Shown piece after piece: positions 1-7,213 of a DNA stretch of 28,887 bases. This DNA comes from JBJMQS01 sp045802605 (lineage in GTDB: Bacteria; Planctomycetota; Planctomycetia; Gemmatales; Gemmataceae). The DNA is taken from positions 1 through 28,887 of the forward strand of contig JBJMQS010000023.1 in NCBI GenBank assembly GCA_045802605.1. Reading direction: 5' to 3'. Position 1 is the first letter of the stretch. Each line of letters begins with the position of its first letter. The position numbers and the translations under genes were made by a program. The notes under the pieces were generated by a model. It was not told the DNA's origin, ran no database searches, and worked only from the letters and a program-made list of their open reading frames with translations.

Positions 1-224
1 AATACCTGCAACGCTGGCAGCATCGCATCCAACTGCATTGCCTGCCGGCCTACGCGCCGCAAACTAATCCGATCGAGCGGGTCTGGTGGCAGTTGCATGA
101 AACACTGACCCGCAATCACCGCTGCCAGACGATCGAGCAATTGCTTGATGACGTTTATGAATGGATCGACCGCGACCGACGCTTCGGCAACCAAGAGTTG
201 TCTCAATATACAATAGCCGCCTGA
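1..224 (+). mobile_element. IS630-type transposase, C-terminal fragment (5' part outside window)
   Basis: Reading from base 3, the frame is open to TGA at 222-224 and encodes about 73 residues with no start inside the window. It contains LPAYAPQTNPIERVWWQLHE, which is the typical C-terminal block of the DDE_3 domain of IS630-family transposases: the P-x-x-NPIE-x-xW segment carries the last catalytic acidic residue (E of NPIE). The helical tail that follows (TIEQLLDDVYEWIDRD) fits this family. The element's right end should lie shortly after the stop codon, within a few tens of bases, but I could not place an inverted repeat because the left end is outside the window. The transposase is convergent with the PD40-repeat gene, whose stop lies only 10 bases further on, so the element may have landed at or in the 3' end of that gene. 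Whether the full transposase is intact cannot be judged here. Confidence 0.85.
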
Positions 225-234
225 GGCGCTCCGA

Positions 235-2626
235 TCATGAGGAGGAGCTATTTAGGTCCCAAGACCAGTAAACCACATAGTTCCCATCAGCGCTGATCTG
301 GGGCTGATAACACCACCCGGTGCTTCCAACTGTGGGCACTCCGGCCTGATGACTCACGACAGTGTTAGCGTTGGTCATGCGATCATAGAGGAATATGTCG
401 CGCGATCCGTTGTTGCCCTGCCCGTTGGTATCAATAAAGCTCGAAACGAGATCGGTCGCTGCGCTAGCAAATGCAACATATCTGCCATCATCGGTGATGT
501 ACAAATAGTAAAGCTCGAACGGGTTGCCGGTGCCGCTGGTGTCATTAGCTCCCAAGGTCGCGCTCGCGAAATTGTGGCTGACTAACACGTTTTGCCCCGT
601 AACGCGATCAAACAAAAAGATATCGGTACCGGTGGAATTGGTATCGCCAGGACCATTGCCATCTACGAATCCCGCCACGAGGTTTGTGGCATAACTGCAG
701 TAGGCAATGTATCGCCCATCGGCGCTGATGACGGGCTCCGTGCTACGGTCGTTGCCAGTTGTGGTCAGGCCGCCGGAGGCATGGCTGACCAAAACAGTCG
801 TATGCGTCTGCCGGTCGGTAAGAAAGACCTGGGAGCTAGTGCTGTCAACGGGTGCGATGTTAACTTGACCCGCGACGATGTTAATCGCCGCACTTGTGAA
901 TACGACGTAGCGGCCATCGGGAGTTTGCTGGACCCAATCGCTTTTGCCACCGGGTGAGAGTGAGGCGGTCGATCGCGACGACACTAAGACCGTTGTGCCC
1001 AGCGCGTAATCTCGGATGAATACATCGTCACTGCCATTGGTATCCAGCACGCTACTCATCATGTCGCTCGCGGCCGTCTTCCATGCAAGGATGGTGCCAT
1101 CGTCGCTCAAGCTGCACCAACGGGTCTCGAGATTGCCGCTCGCTGTGGCCGAACCGTTTTTGCCGCTGACCAAAGTGGAAAGGCCTGTCGTCCGATCATA
1201 TCGGTAAAGATCGTACGCAGTGTCTCCATTCCCGTCTGTGAATCCTGGCACCAAGTCGGTGGATCGACTTCCGAATATGACCACGCTCCCATCGTTACTG
1301 AGACTGGGCATATGCCCCCGTGAATCCCCATTGGCCGAGACTGTCATTGAGCCGACTTGGTGACTAACCAAAGTGGATTGGTCAGTAATGCGGTCGTAGA
1401 GGAATACGTCGTATGATCCAGCGACGTTGCCATCGACAAACCCCGTGACCAAGTCAGTGGCCGCGCTCAAAAATCCCACGTAGTTCCCGTCATTCGATAT
1501 CGTGGGAAAATTTGACATGGCATTCCCCCCACTTAAGGGATTGCCCTTTGAATGGCTGACGAAGGTCAATTGTCCGGTATCGCCATTCCACAAATAAACT
1601 TGACCTGATGTTCCGGTCGAACCCGCGACGAGGTTGGTCGCCTTGCTAAAAAATACGACCCATTTGCCGTCGGCGCTCATGCTCCCATCGCTGCACAACC
1701 CATTGCCACCGTATGGAACTGTATTGCTGGAGCGCGAGACCAAGACATTACTGCCGGTTTGCAGATCGAACCGGTAGATATCGCCTTTGCTCGTCGATGT
1801 GGTCCCTAAGAGATTCGATTCTCGGCTGAAATAGAGAACGAATCGGCCGTCCGCGGAGATGTCATAAGGAATTGCCGAATCGTTGCCGGGATTGCTGGCG
1901 CTACTCTGCTGATGATCAATCAAGCCAATTTGCCCGGTTGTAGACTGATAGACATAGGCATGAGCAAAGGGCGCATAGGATTTACCATTCGCGTTTGGAA
2001 AGTTCGCCACCAGATTGACCGCTTGGCTTGTAAAAGCGATCACCTTGCCGTCAGCAGAAATTGCCGGACTGGTAGCATTAAACGAAGATGCTTTCAGCGC
2101 ACCGTCATATCCATGCGATACGAGCACTGAAGTGGTCGTGGATCGATCATATAGAAAAATGTTCCGCGTTGGGCCGGAGCCAAATGAAAGACCCGGCACT
2201 AGATCGGTTGCATCGCTGGAGAATGCGACGAACTTGCCGTCTGCGCTAATCGATGGACTATATGAAGCGCGGTCGCCAGCCTTCAGTATCGAGCCGCTCG
2301 CATGGCTGACTAGCTCAGTCGAATTGGTGGTGCGATCGTAAACGAAGATGTCTTGGCTGCTATATGTTGTCGATTTGCCCTAAAAGGAGATTCGCCGCCG
2401 AGCTAGTGAAGACGGTATATCGGCCATTGGCGCTCATGGTGCGATTGGCGGGCAGAGCGCCCTCAATCGGATCGTAATTGACGTACGAAGGACCGCCGCC
2501 CGTATCAGCATAAAGTGAAGAGTTTGTTTGGCTCAGTAGGGAGTTGACGCTCGCCGGGGCAAGCCGATCCTCAAGCCGAGTCAGGTTGCCAACGAGGCGA
2601 CGCCGGTAATGGACGCGACTGGCCAT
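235..2626 (-). pseudogene. PD40/TolB-like beta-propeller repeat protein with planctomycete N-terminus, frameshifted
   Basis: Two minus-strand frames join into one protein of about 796 residues if one base is removed near 2362-2366. The first frame (start 2626, AGGA 8 bases upstream) encodes MASRVHYRRRL, then TRLEDRLAPAS, and stops at TAG 2362-2360. The second frame is open from about 2364 and continues the same repeat pattern (SSQDIFVYDRTTNSTELVSH) to TGA at 235-237. I count 12 repeats with the core [S]-x-DG-[RKN]-x-[V]-x-[FYW]-x-S-x-A-x-[ND]L[V], alternating with D-I/V-FLYDR-x-T and T-x-LVSH blades; this is the PD40/TolB-type beta-propeller pattern. It is probably exported or surface-associated (inference from the N-terminal motif). 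The last repeat ends abruptly in YWSWDLNSSSS, right beside an IS630 fragment, so the 3' end may be truncated. A sequencing error could explain the frameshift; if so, this is an ordinary gene. Confidence 0.8.
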
Positions 2627-2678
2627 ACGGACGATCCTAACCAAACCAGCGGGAAACAACAATCGGTGCTCAAGTAAC

Positions 2679-2701
2679 GCCGCGAAGTTCCGCTTCGCGG
2701 C
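2679..2701. repeat. Hairpin, 9-bp perfect stem
   Basis: GCCGCGAAG (2679-2687) pairs perfectly with CTTCGCGGC (2693-2701) around a 5-base loop TTCCG. It lies 53 bases upstream of the PD40 protein start, so it could fall in that gene's leader if transcription begins further upstream. Function unknown. Confidence 0.6.
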
Positions 2702-2788
2702 AGTGCGTTCCCAAGCGAGCGACGGTCCGGCGAATGAAAAAGCCCGACATTTTTCTTTGACATCGACCGCAAAATATGAATAAGTTCA

Positions 2789-2810
2789 TTGGCCGCATTC
2801 GCGCGGCCAA
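2789..2810. repeat. Hairpin, 8-bp perfect stem
   Basis: TTGGCCGC (2789-2796) pairs with GCGGCCAA (2803-2810), loop ATTCGC. No T-run follows on either strand, so it is not a typical intrinsic terminator. Confidence 0.5.
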
Positions 2811-2927
2811 CACTTCGCTCGCTCGGTACCACGAGTGATCAAAAGCCAAACCCTATCAGATCAGCCGAGGCGCGTCTCGTCTGCATTCTGATCGGCAGCG
2901 GCTGAACAAGGCGAGGAGCATTCAGTT

Positions 2928-2956
2928 TTATCCCCTCCCTTTTAGGGAGGGGATAA
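2928..2956. repeat. C/G-tract palindrome, 13-bp perfect stem
   Basis: TTATCCCCTCCCT (2928-2940) and AGGGAGGGGATAA (2944-2956) are perfect reverse complements with a 3-base loop. The core TCCCCTCCC/GGGAGGGGA is shared with the hairpin at 28629-28659, which suggests two copies of a dispersed palindromic element. It sits in a gene-free region, so it could also terminate transcription, but no T-run follows. Confidence 0.75.
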
Positions 2957-3043
2957 GAAGAATGCAACCGTGCACGGAAGCGCATTTGAACTTGTAGGAG
3001 ACTGCTTGGGTGATGCGGGCGCACAACTAGTTCGCCCTAACTG

Positions 3044-3095
3044 CGGTCGTCGCAGACGAACACCACCACCACTACTACCACCGCAGCGACGACCG
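3044..3095. repeat. 10-bp inverted repeat flanking a CAC/CTA-rich loop
   Basis: CGGTCGTCGC (3044-3053) and GCGACGACCG (3086-3095) are perfect reverse complements separated by 32 bases that include the low-complexity run CACCACCACCACTACTACCA. The loop is strongly strand-biased (almost no G on the plus strand). Role unknown. Confidence 0.6.
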
Positions 3096-3364
3096 GGCGG
3101 CCGATTTCCACCGCTCGCCCGGAGTGCCGCCCATTAACTTGAGCGGCGAGCTTCGTCAACTCCCACAAAGAGGCGTGAGAGGAGCAAGCGCTCCCGCTCG
3201 GCGAGGAAGATTCACCAACAACAACTCAAACGCCCACTTCGTCCGCATCATCCCAGGCACCGCTGCGCGCAGACATTAGGTTGGGAAAGGTGTCAGGCAC
3301 ATCGCGGCTCCCCACACCCGATCGAACGCCGCGCATAGACTAAGCCTGCCCTGAAAGGACTCCC

Positions 3365-4087
3365 GTGGAAGAACCGAATGCAGTCAGCGCGGCCGACACG
3401 ATCAGCCTGGCCAATCAGCGGCAGGCGCTCGAAGTCGTGTCGCAGTCGGTCCTCGGCTTGTGGGAAGTGGTCAACAACCTCACGCGGTTGCGGCCCACGC
3501 ATCAGCAGTTCTACCGCGTCACCATTTTCGGGTCGGCTCGGGTCGGGCCCGGCACCTGGGTGTATGACGCCGTCGCCGATCTGGCGTTTGCCCTGGCGCA
3601 GATGGGCGTTTCCATCGTCACCGGCGGCGGGCCGGGATTGATGCAGGCGGCCAACGAAGGGGCGGCGCGGGCCGGGCCCGATGCCATGCAAGATTCGCTC
3701 GGCATCCGCGTCGATCTGCCCTTCGAGCAATCGACAAATCCCTATGTCGGGCAAGCATTTACGCACAAGACGTTCTTCTCCCGGCTGCATCACTTTGTGC
3801 TCGTGTCCGATGCGTTTGTGGTGGTGCCCGGCGGAATCGGCACCCTCTTGGAACTGTCGATGGTGTGGCAGCTACTGCAAGTCCGTAAGCTATATGACAC
3901 ACCGCTCATTGTGATTGGGAAGATGTGGGCGGAACTCGTCCATTGGACCAAAGATTATATGACCGAGCCCGGCCTGGAGTTGGCCGGGGCGGCGGACCTC
4001 GACATCCCCACCACGGTGGATACCGTCGAGGAGGCGGTCGCGATCCTCGGGCCGCATTATGAAGCCTGGAAGGCGAAGAATCAGTAA
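3365..4087 (+). CDS. LOG-family (TIGR00730-type) Rossmann-fold protein
   Basis: A 240-residue protein of the lysine-decarboxylase-like/LOG superfamily. The two signature blocks are present: GGGPGLMQAANEGA around residues 86-100 and PGGIGTLLE around residues 155-163, the latter being the PGGxGTxxE motif that binds the phosphoribosyl nucleotide. Characterised LOG members hydrolyse nucleoside 5'-monophosphates to free base and ribose 5-phosphate; whether this one acts on cytokinin precursors or ordinary nucleotides cannot be told from sequence. It is longer than minimal LOG proteins, with about 40 extra N-terminal residues before the Rossmann core. Start is GTG at 3365 with GAAAGGA (3353-3359) five bases upstream. 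No signal peptide, so cytoplasmic. It lies 44 bases before pckA on the same strand and may be co-transcribed with it. Confidence 0.85.
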   Translation: MEEPNAVSAADTISLANQRQALEVVSQSVLGLWEVVNNLTRLRPTHQQFYRVTIFGSARVGPGTWVYDAVADLAFALAQMGVSIVTGGGPGLMQAANEGAARAGPDAMQDSLGIRVDLPFEQSTNPYVGQAFTHKTFFSRLHHFVLVSDAFVVVPGGIGTLLELSMVWQLLQVRKLYDTPLIVIGKMWAELVHWTKDYMTEPGLELAGAADLDIPTTVDTVEEAVAILGPHYEAWKAKNQ

Positions 4088-4120
4088 GGCGGCGGGCGAT
4101 CCAAGCACTGCTCACCCTAT

Positions 4121-4125
4121 AGGAG
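4121..4125 (+). promoter_or_regulatory. Ribosome binding site that decides the pckA start
   Basis: AGGAG directly touches an ATG at 4126 (zero spacing), which is too close for initiation, but lies 6 bases before the in-frame GTG at 4132. The GTG is therefore the better start. Confidence 0.6.
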
Positions 4126-4131
4126 ATGGCC

Positions 4132-5712
4132 GTGAGTTTTTCGCTGGGCGATCCTGATATCACGGTGGCCAACATCCGCCACAACGCGCCGCCCGCGGTG
4201 CTTTACGAAGATGCACTGCGCGACGATGGCGGCGCGCTGTGCGAGTGCGGTGCGCTCGTGTCATACTCGGGCGGCAAGACGGGCCGCTCGCCCAAAGACA
4301 AGCGCATCGTCCGCAATCCAAAATCCGAGGACGATATTTGGTGGGGCAACGTCAACGTCCCGCTCGAACTGCAAAGCTTCCGCATCAACCGCGAACGGGC
4401 CAAGGATTATCTCAACACTCGTAGTCGAATCTATTGCACCGACGCGTTCGCCGGCTGGGACCCGCGCTATCGATTGAAGGTGCGCATCCTGTCCGCCCGG
4501 CCATATCACGCGCTATTCATGCACACGATGCTGATCCGGCCCACCAAAGAAGAGCTCGCCAACTTCGGCAAGCCGGACTTCCTGATTTACAACGCCGGGC
4601 AGTTCACCGCCAATCGGCTGACCGAGGGAATGACGTCGAAGACTTCGATCGACGTGTCATTCGAAGACGGCGAGATGGTCATCCTCGGCACCGAGTATGC
4701 CGGCGAGATGAAAAAGGGCGTCTTCACGATCATGAATTACCTGATGCCGAAGCGCGGCGTGCTCTCGATGCACTGCTCCGCCACGGCCGACCCGAAGACC
4801 GGGCGATCGAGCTTGCTCTTCGGTCTGTCCGGCACCGGCAAGACCACACTCTCGGCCGATCCGAAGCGTCAACTCGTCGGCGACGATGAACATTGCTGGT
4901 CGGACGAAGGCATCTTCAACATCGAAGGCGGCTGCTACGCGAAGGCGATCAATCTGTCGGCCGAAAGTGAGCCGGATATTTATCGCGCCCTGCGTTACGG
5001 TTCGGTGCTCGAAAACGTGGTGCTCGATCCGGAGAGTCGCTGCGTGCGCTTCGAGGATAGCAGCATCACTGAGAACACCCGCGGAGCGTACCCAGTCGAG
5101 TTCATCCGCAACGCGCGCATCCCATGCGTGGCCGGGCACCCGACCGACATCATCTTCCTCACCTGCGATGCGTTCGGCGTGCTGCCACCGGTGAGCCGGC
5201 TGACCGCGGCGCAGGCGATGTATCACTTCACGAGCGGCTACACCGCGAAGGTGGCCGGCACGGAAGTTGGCGTGACCGAGCCGCAAGCGACGTTCTCGCC
5301 GTGTTTCGGCGGGCCGTTCCTCGTCTGGCACCCGACGAAATACGCCGAGATGCTGGCCGCGAAGATGCAACAACATGGCGCGCGGGTTTGGCTGGTGAAC
5401 ACCGGCTGGTCCGGCGGCGGCTACGGTATCGGCAAACGGATGAAGCTTTCGATCACGCGGACCATCGTCGATGCCATTCACTCCGGCACGCTCGCCGATG
5501 TGCCGACGACGCCCGATCCGGTGTTCGGCGTGGGCATTCCCAAGACCTGTCCCGGCGTGCCGGACAATGTGTTGGTGCCGAAGTCCACCTGGCCCGACCC
5601 GGCCGCGTACGATGCCGCGGCGAAGAAGCTCGCCGGCCTGTTCACCGACAACTTCAAGAAGTACGAAGCCGGGGCGAGCGCGGAGATCCGTGCTGCGGGA
5701 CCGAAATCCTGA
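4132..5712 (+). CDS. pckA: Phosphoenolpyruvate carboxykinase (ATP)
   Basis: A 526-residue protein, the usual length for ATP-dependent PEP carboxykinase, which converts oxaloacetate and ATP to phosphoenolpyruvate, CO2 and ADP at the start of gluconeogenesis. Visible motifs in order: SGGKTGRSPKDKRIV near the N-terminus (substrate-binding Arg), GLSGTGKTTLSAD at about residues 231-243 (the P-loop kinase-1a motif), the following LVGDDEHCWSDEG (metal-binding kinase-2 region), FNIEGGCYAK, and ENTRGAYPVEFI (Arg contacting nucleotide). These separate it from the GTP type. Start chosen as GTG 4132 because AGGAG at 4121-4125 is 6 bases upstream; ATG at 4126 would add two residues and has no usable ribosome site. 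Cytoplasmic. It follows the LOG-family gene by 44 bases, with a pyruvate kinase gene elsewhere in the window acting at the same metabolic node. Confidence 0.97.
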   Translation: MSFSLGDPDITVANIRHNAPPAVLYEDALRDDGGALCECGALVSYSGGKTGRSPKDKRIVRNPKSEDDIWWGNVNVPLELQSFRINRERAKDYLNTRSRIYCTDAFAGWDPRYRLKVRILSARPYHALFMHTMLIRPTKEELANFGKPDFLIYNAGQFTANRLTEGMTSKTSIDVSFEDGEMVILGTEYAGEMKKGVFTIMNYLMPKRGVLSMHCSATADPKTGRSSLLFGLSGTGKTTLSADPKRQLVGDDEHCWSDEGIFNIEGGCYAKAINLSAESEPDIYRALRYGSVLENVVLDPESRCVRFEDSSITENTRGAYPVEFIRNARIPCVAGHPTDIIFLTCDAFGVLPPVSRLTAAQAMYHFTSGYTAKVAGTEVGVTEPQATFSPCFGGPFLVWHPTKYAEMLAAKMQQHGARVWLVNTGWSGGGYGIGKRMKLSITRTIVDAIHSGTLADVPTTPDPVFGVGIPKTCPGVPDNVLVPKSTWPDPAAYDAAAKKLAGLFTDNFKKYEAGASAEIRAAGPKS

Positions 5713-5723
5713 GTCCACCTTAA

Positions 5724-5766
5724 GACAAGGAGACAGGGAGAAGGGGAGACAAGGAGACAGGGAGAA
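5724..5766. repeat. Two 19-bp direct repeats, period 24 bp
   Basis: GACAAGGAGACAGGGAGAA occurs at 5724-5742 and again, identically, at 5748-5766, separated by GGGGA. The tract is purine-only on the plus strand apart from single C residues. It begins 11 bases after the pckA stop. Two units are too few and too short-spaced for a CRISPR array; it reads as a minisatellite or part of a dispersed intergenic repeat. Confidence 0.8.
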
Positions 5767-5792
5767 ACCAGTTTAAGTCGCTCTCCCTGTCT
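5755..5792 (+). terminator. Possible hairpin after pckA
   Basis: AGACAGGGAGA (5755-5765), in the second direct repeat, is perfectly complementary to TCTCCCTGTCT (5782-5792), giving an 11-bp stem with a 16-base loop. It could weakly terminate pckA or be a structure in front of the next gene, whose ATG is only 8 bases downstream. No T-run. Confidence 0.4.
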
Positions 5793-5800
5793 ATTCAACT

Positions 5801-7186
5801 ATGCGAATTACATTCTGCGGAGCGGCGGGCGAAGTTACGGGATCTTGTTACCTCGTCGAGGCGGGTAAGGTCCGGCTGCTCGTCGATTGCGGCATGTTTC
5901 AGGGCCATGGCGCCACTGAGGAGCGCAATCGCAACCTCGGCCCGGTCGATCCCGGCCGGCTGGACGCTGTCGTGGCCACACATGCCCATCTCGATCACAC
6001 GGGCAGATTGCCGATCTTAACCGCGCGGGGTTTTCACGGCTCGCTGTACATGACCTCGGCGTCGGCGGACTTCAGCCGGATCATTCTGCTCGACTCGGCT
6101 CGCTTGCAAGAATCGGATATGGAACGCCGCAATCGCAAGCACCCGGAGTTGCCGCCGGCCCAGCCGCTTTATGGTCGTGCGGATGTGGAGCATCTGAATC
6201 CGTTGATTCAGAGAGTGCCGCTACGCAAGCCGCGGCTGATCGCCGACGGCGTGACCGTCGAGTTCTACGAGGCGGGCCACATTCTCGGCTCGACGAGCGT
6301 GCTCTTGAGCGTGAGTGAGAACGGGGTTACGAAGACCATCGTTTTTTCTGGTGACATCGGACCGCTCAATAGTCCCATCTTGCGCGAGTTCGAAGTGCCC
6401 AAGGCGGCCAATCTCGTCATTCAGGAAACAACCTACGGCGACCGCGATCACCGATCGCTGACTGACACTGTAGCCGAATTGCGCGGCATCTTGATCGAAG
6501 CGGTCGCTCAACAAAAGAAGATTTTGGTGCCGGCGTTCGCCATTGGGCGATCGCAGCAGATCATTTACCACGTGGCCGAGCTTGTCGCGGCGGGCGCGAT
6601 TCCGCCAATGCCGATTTACCTCGACAGCCCGATGGCGGTCGAAGCGAGTCAGGCGTACGAGCGGCACAAAGATCTCTTCGACGCCGAGGCGATGGCCCAT
6701 CTGAACAAGGGCGACCTGAAGCCGACGTTTGATCAGTTGCATTACGTTCGCAGTGTCGACGAATCGAAAGCGCTCAACGCCATGCGGGGCCCGATGATGA
6801 TTATCGCCGGGTCGGGCATGTGCGACGGCGGGCGGATCGTGCACCATCTGCGGCACAATTTGCCGAATCCAAACACGGCGGTGCTGATCGTCGGGTATCA
6901 GTCGCCGCCATCGCTGGGCCGGCGATTGGTGGAAGGTGCGTCGGAAGTTCGCATCTTCGGCGAGCCGGTGCCGGTGCGAGCATCGATTCACACGATGGGC
7001 GGCTTCTCAGGCCATGCCGGGAAGACTGATCTCTTGCAGTGGGCCAAGCCGTTGGCGCCGAGCAAACCGAAGTGGGTGTTGACGCACGGCGAACCCGGCC
7101 CGCGCAACGTATTCCGCGACGCACTGAAGGCCACGTATGGTATCGAGGCGCAGTGCCCGCTATACGGTGATTCGGTCGAACTGTAG
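5801..7186 (+). CDS. MBL-fold/beta-CASP nuclease-like protein (CPSF/YSH1 type)
   Basis: A 461-residue protein with the full metallo-beta-lactamase/beta-CASP layout. The zinc motif THAHLDH (H61, H63, D65, H66) is followed by AGHILGS and FSGD (further metal ligands), then QETTYGDRDH opening the beta-CASP domain, DSPMA, GSGMCDGGRIVHHL, and the C-terminal FSGHA and LTHGE motifs. Characterised relatives are RNA-processing endo- or exonucleases resembling the 73-kDa subunit of eukaryotic CPSF; the RNA substrate here is unknown. N-terminus MRITFCGAAGEVTGSCYLVE is the standard start of the family, so ATG 5801 is secure even though there is no purine-rich ribosome site in front (the preceding 20 bases are mainly pyrimidine). 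Cytoplasmic. Convergent with mgtE. Confidence 0.92.
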   Translation: MRITFCGAAGEVTGSCYLVEAGKVRLLVDCGMFQGHGATEERNRNLGPVDPGRLDAVVATHAHLDHTGRLPILTARGFHGSLYMTSASADFSRIILLDSARLQESDMERRNRKHPELPPAQPLYGRADVEHLNPLIQRVPLRKPRLIADGVTVEFYEAGHILGSTSVLLSVSENGVTKTIVFSGDIGPLNSPILREFEVPKAANLVIQETTYGDRDHRSLTDTVAELRGILIEAVAQQKKILVPAFAIGRSQQIIYHVAELVAAGAIPPMPIYLDSPMAVEASQAYERHKDLFDAEAMAHLNKGDLKPTFDQLHYVRSVDESKALNAMRGPMMIIAGSGMCDGGRIVHHLRHNLPNPNTAVLIVGYQSPPSLGRRLVEGASEVRIFGEPVPVRASIHTMGGFSGHAGKTDLLQWAKPLAPSKPKWVLTHGEPGPRNVFRDALKATYGIEAQCPLYGDSVEL

Positions 7187-7205
7187 CGCGTTGCTCCGCA
7201 ACGCG
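7187..7205. terminator. Hairpin in the 27-bp gap between convergent genes
   Basis: CGCGTTGC (7187-7194) and GCAACGCG (7198-7205) form a perfect 8-bp stem with loop TCC, immediately after the TAG of the MBL gene and 8 bases before the mgtE stop. A short, strong bidirectional terminator is the simplest reading. Confidence 0.6.
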
Positions 7206-7213
7206 ATGGCGCT

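Larger units (their letters stand above)
2627..3364. other. Gene-poor intergenic stretch rich in hairpins
   Basis: No reading frame here has a convincing start, ribosome site or recognisable protein. The stretch contains four clear inverted repeats, listed separately (2679-2701, 2789-2810, 2928-2956, 3044-3095). A short frame open from 3031 to 3279 encodes a His/Tyr-rich run, but it has no ATG and no ribosome site. Near the right end GGTGTCAGGCAC (3289-3300) resembles short dispersed words common between planctomycete genes (from memory, not checked). Confidence 0.6.

Noticed and set aside
3031..3279. Short plus-strand frame with a His/Tyr-rich run after a hairpin arm
   Set aside because: No ATG, no ribosome site, and the run is a low-complexity CAC/CTA stretch inside an inverted-repeat loop.
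4126..4128. ATG as the pckA start
   Set aside because: AGGAG touches it directly; the in-frame GTG six bases later has normal spacing. The difference is two residues only.
4657..5718. Long minus-strand frame inside pckA
   Set aside because: Arises from the GC-rich third codon position of the real gene on the other strand; Arg/His-rich without any domain.
5724..5766. Possible CRISPR array
   Set aside because: Only two 19-bp units with a 5-bp gap; no spacers of proper length and no cas genes.
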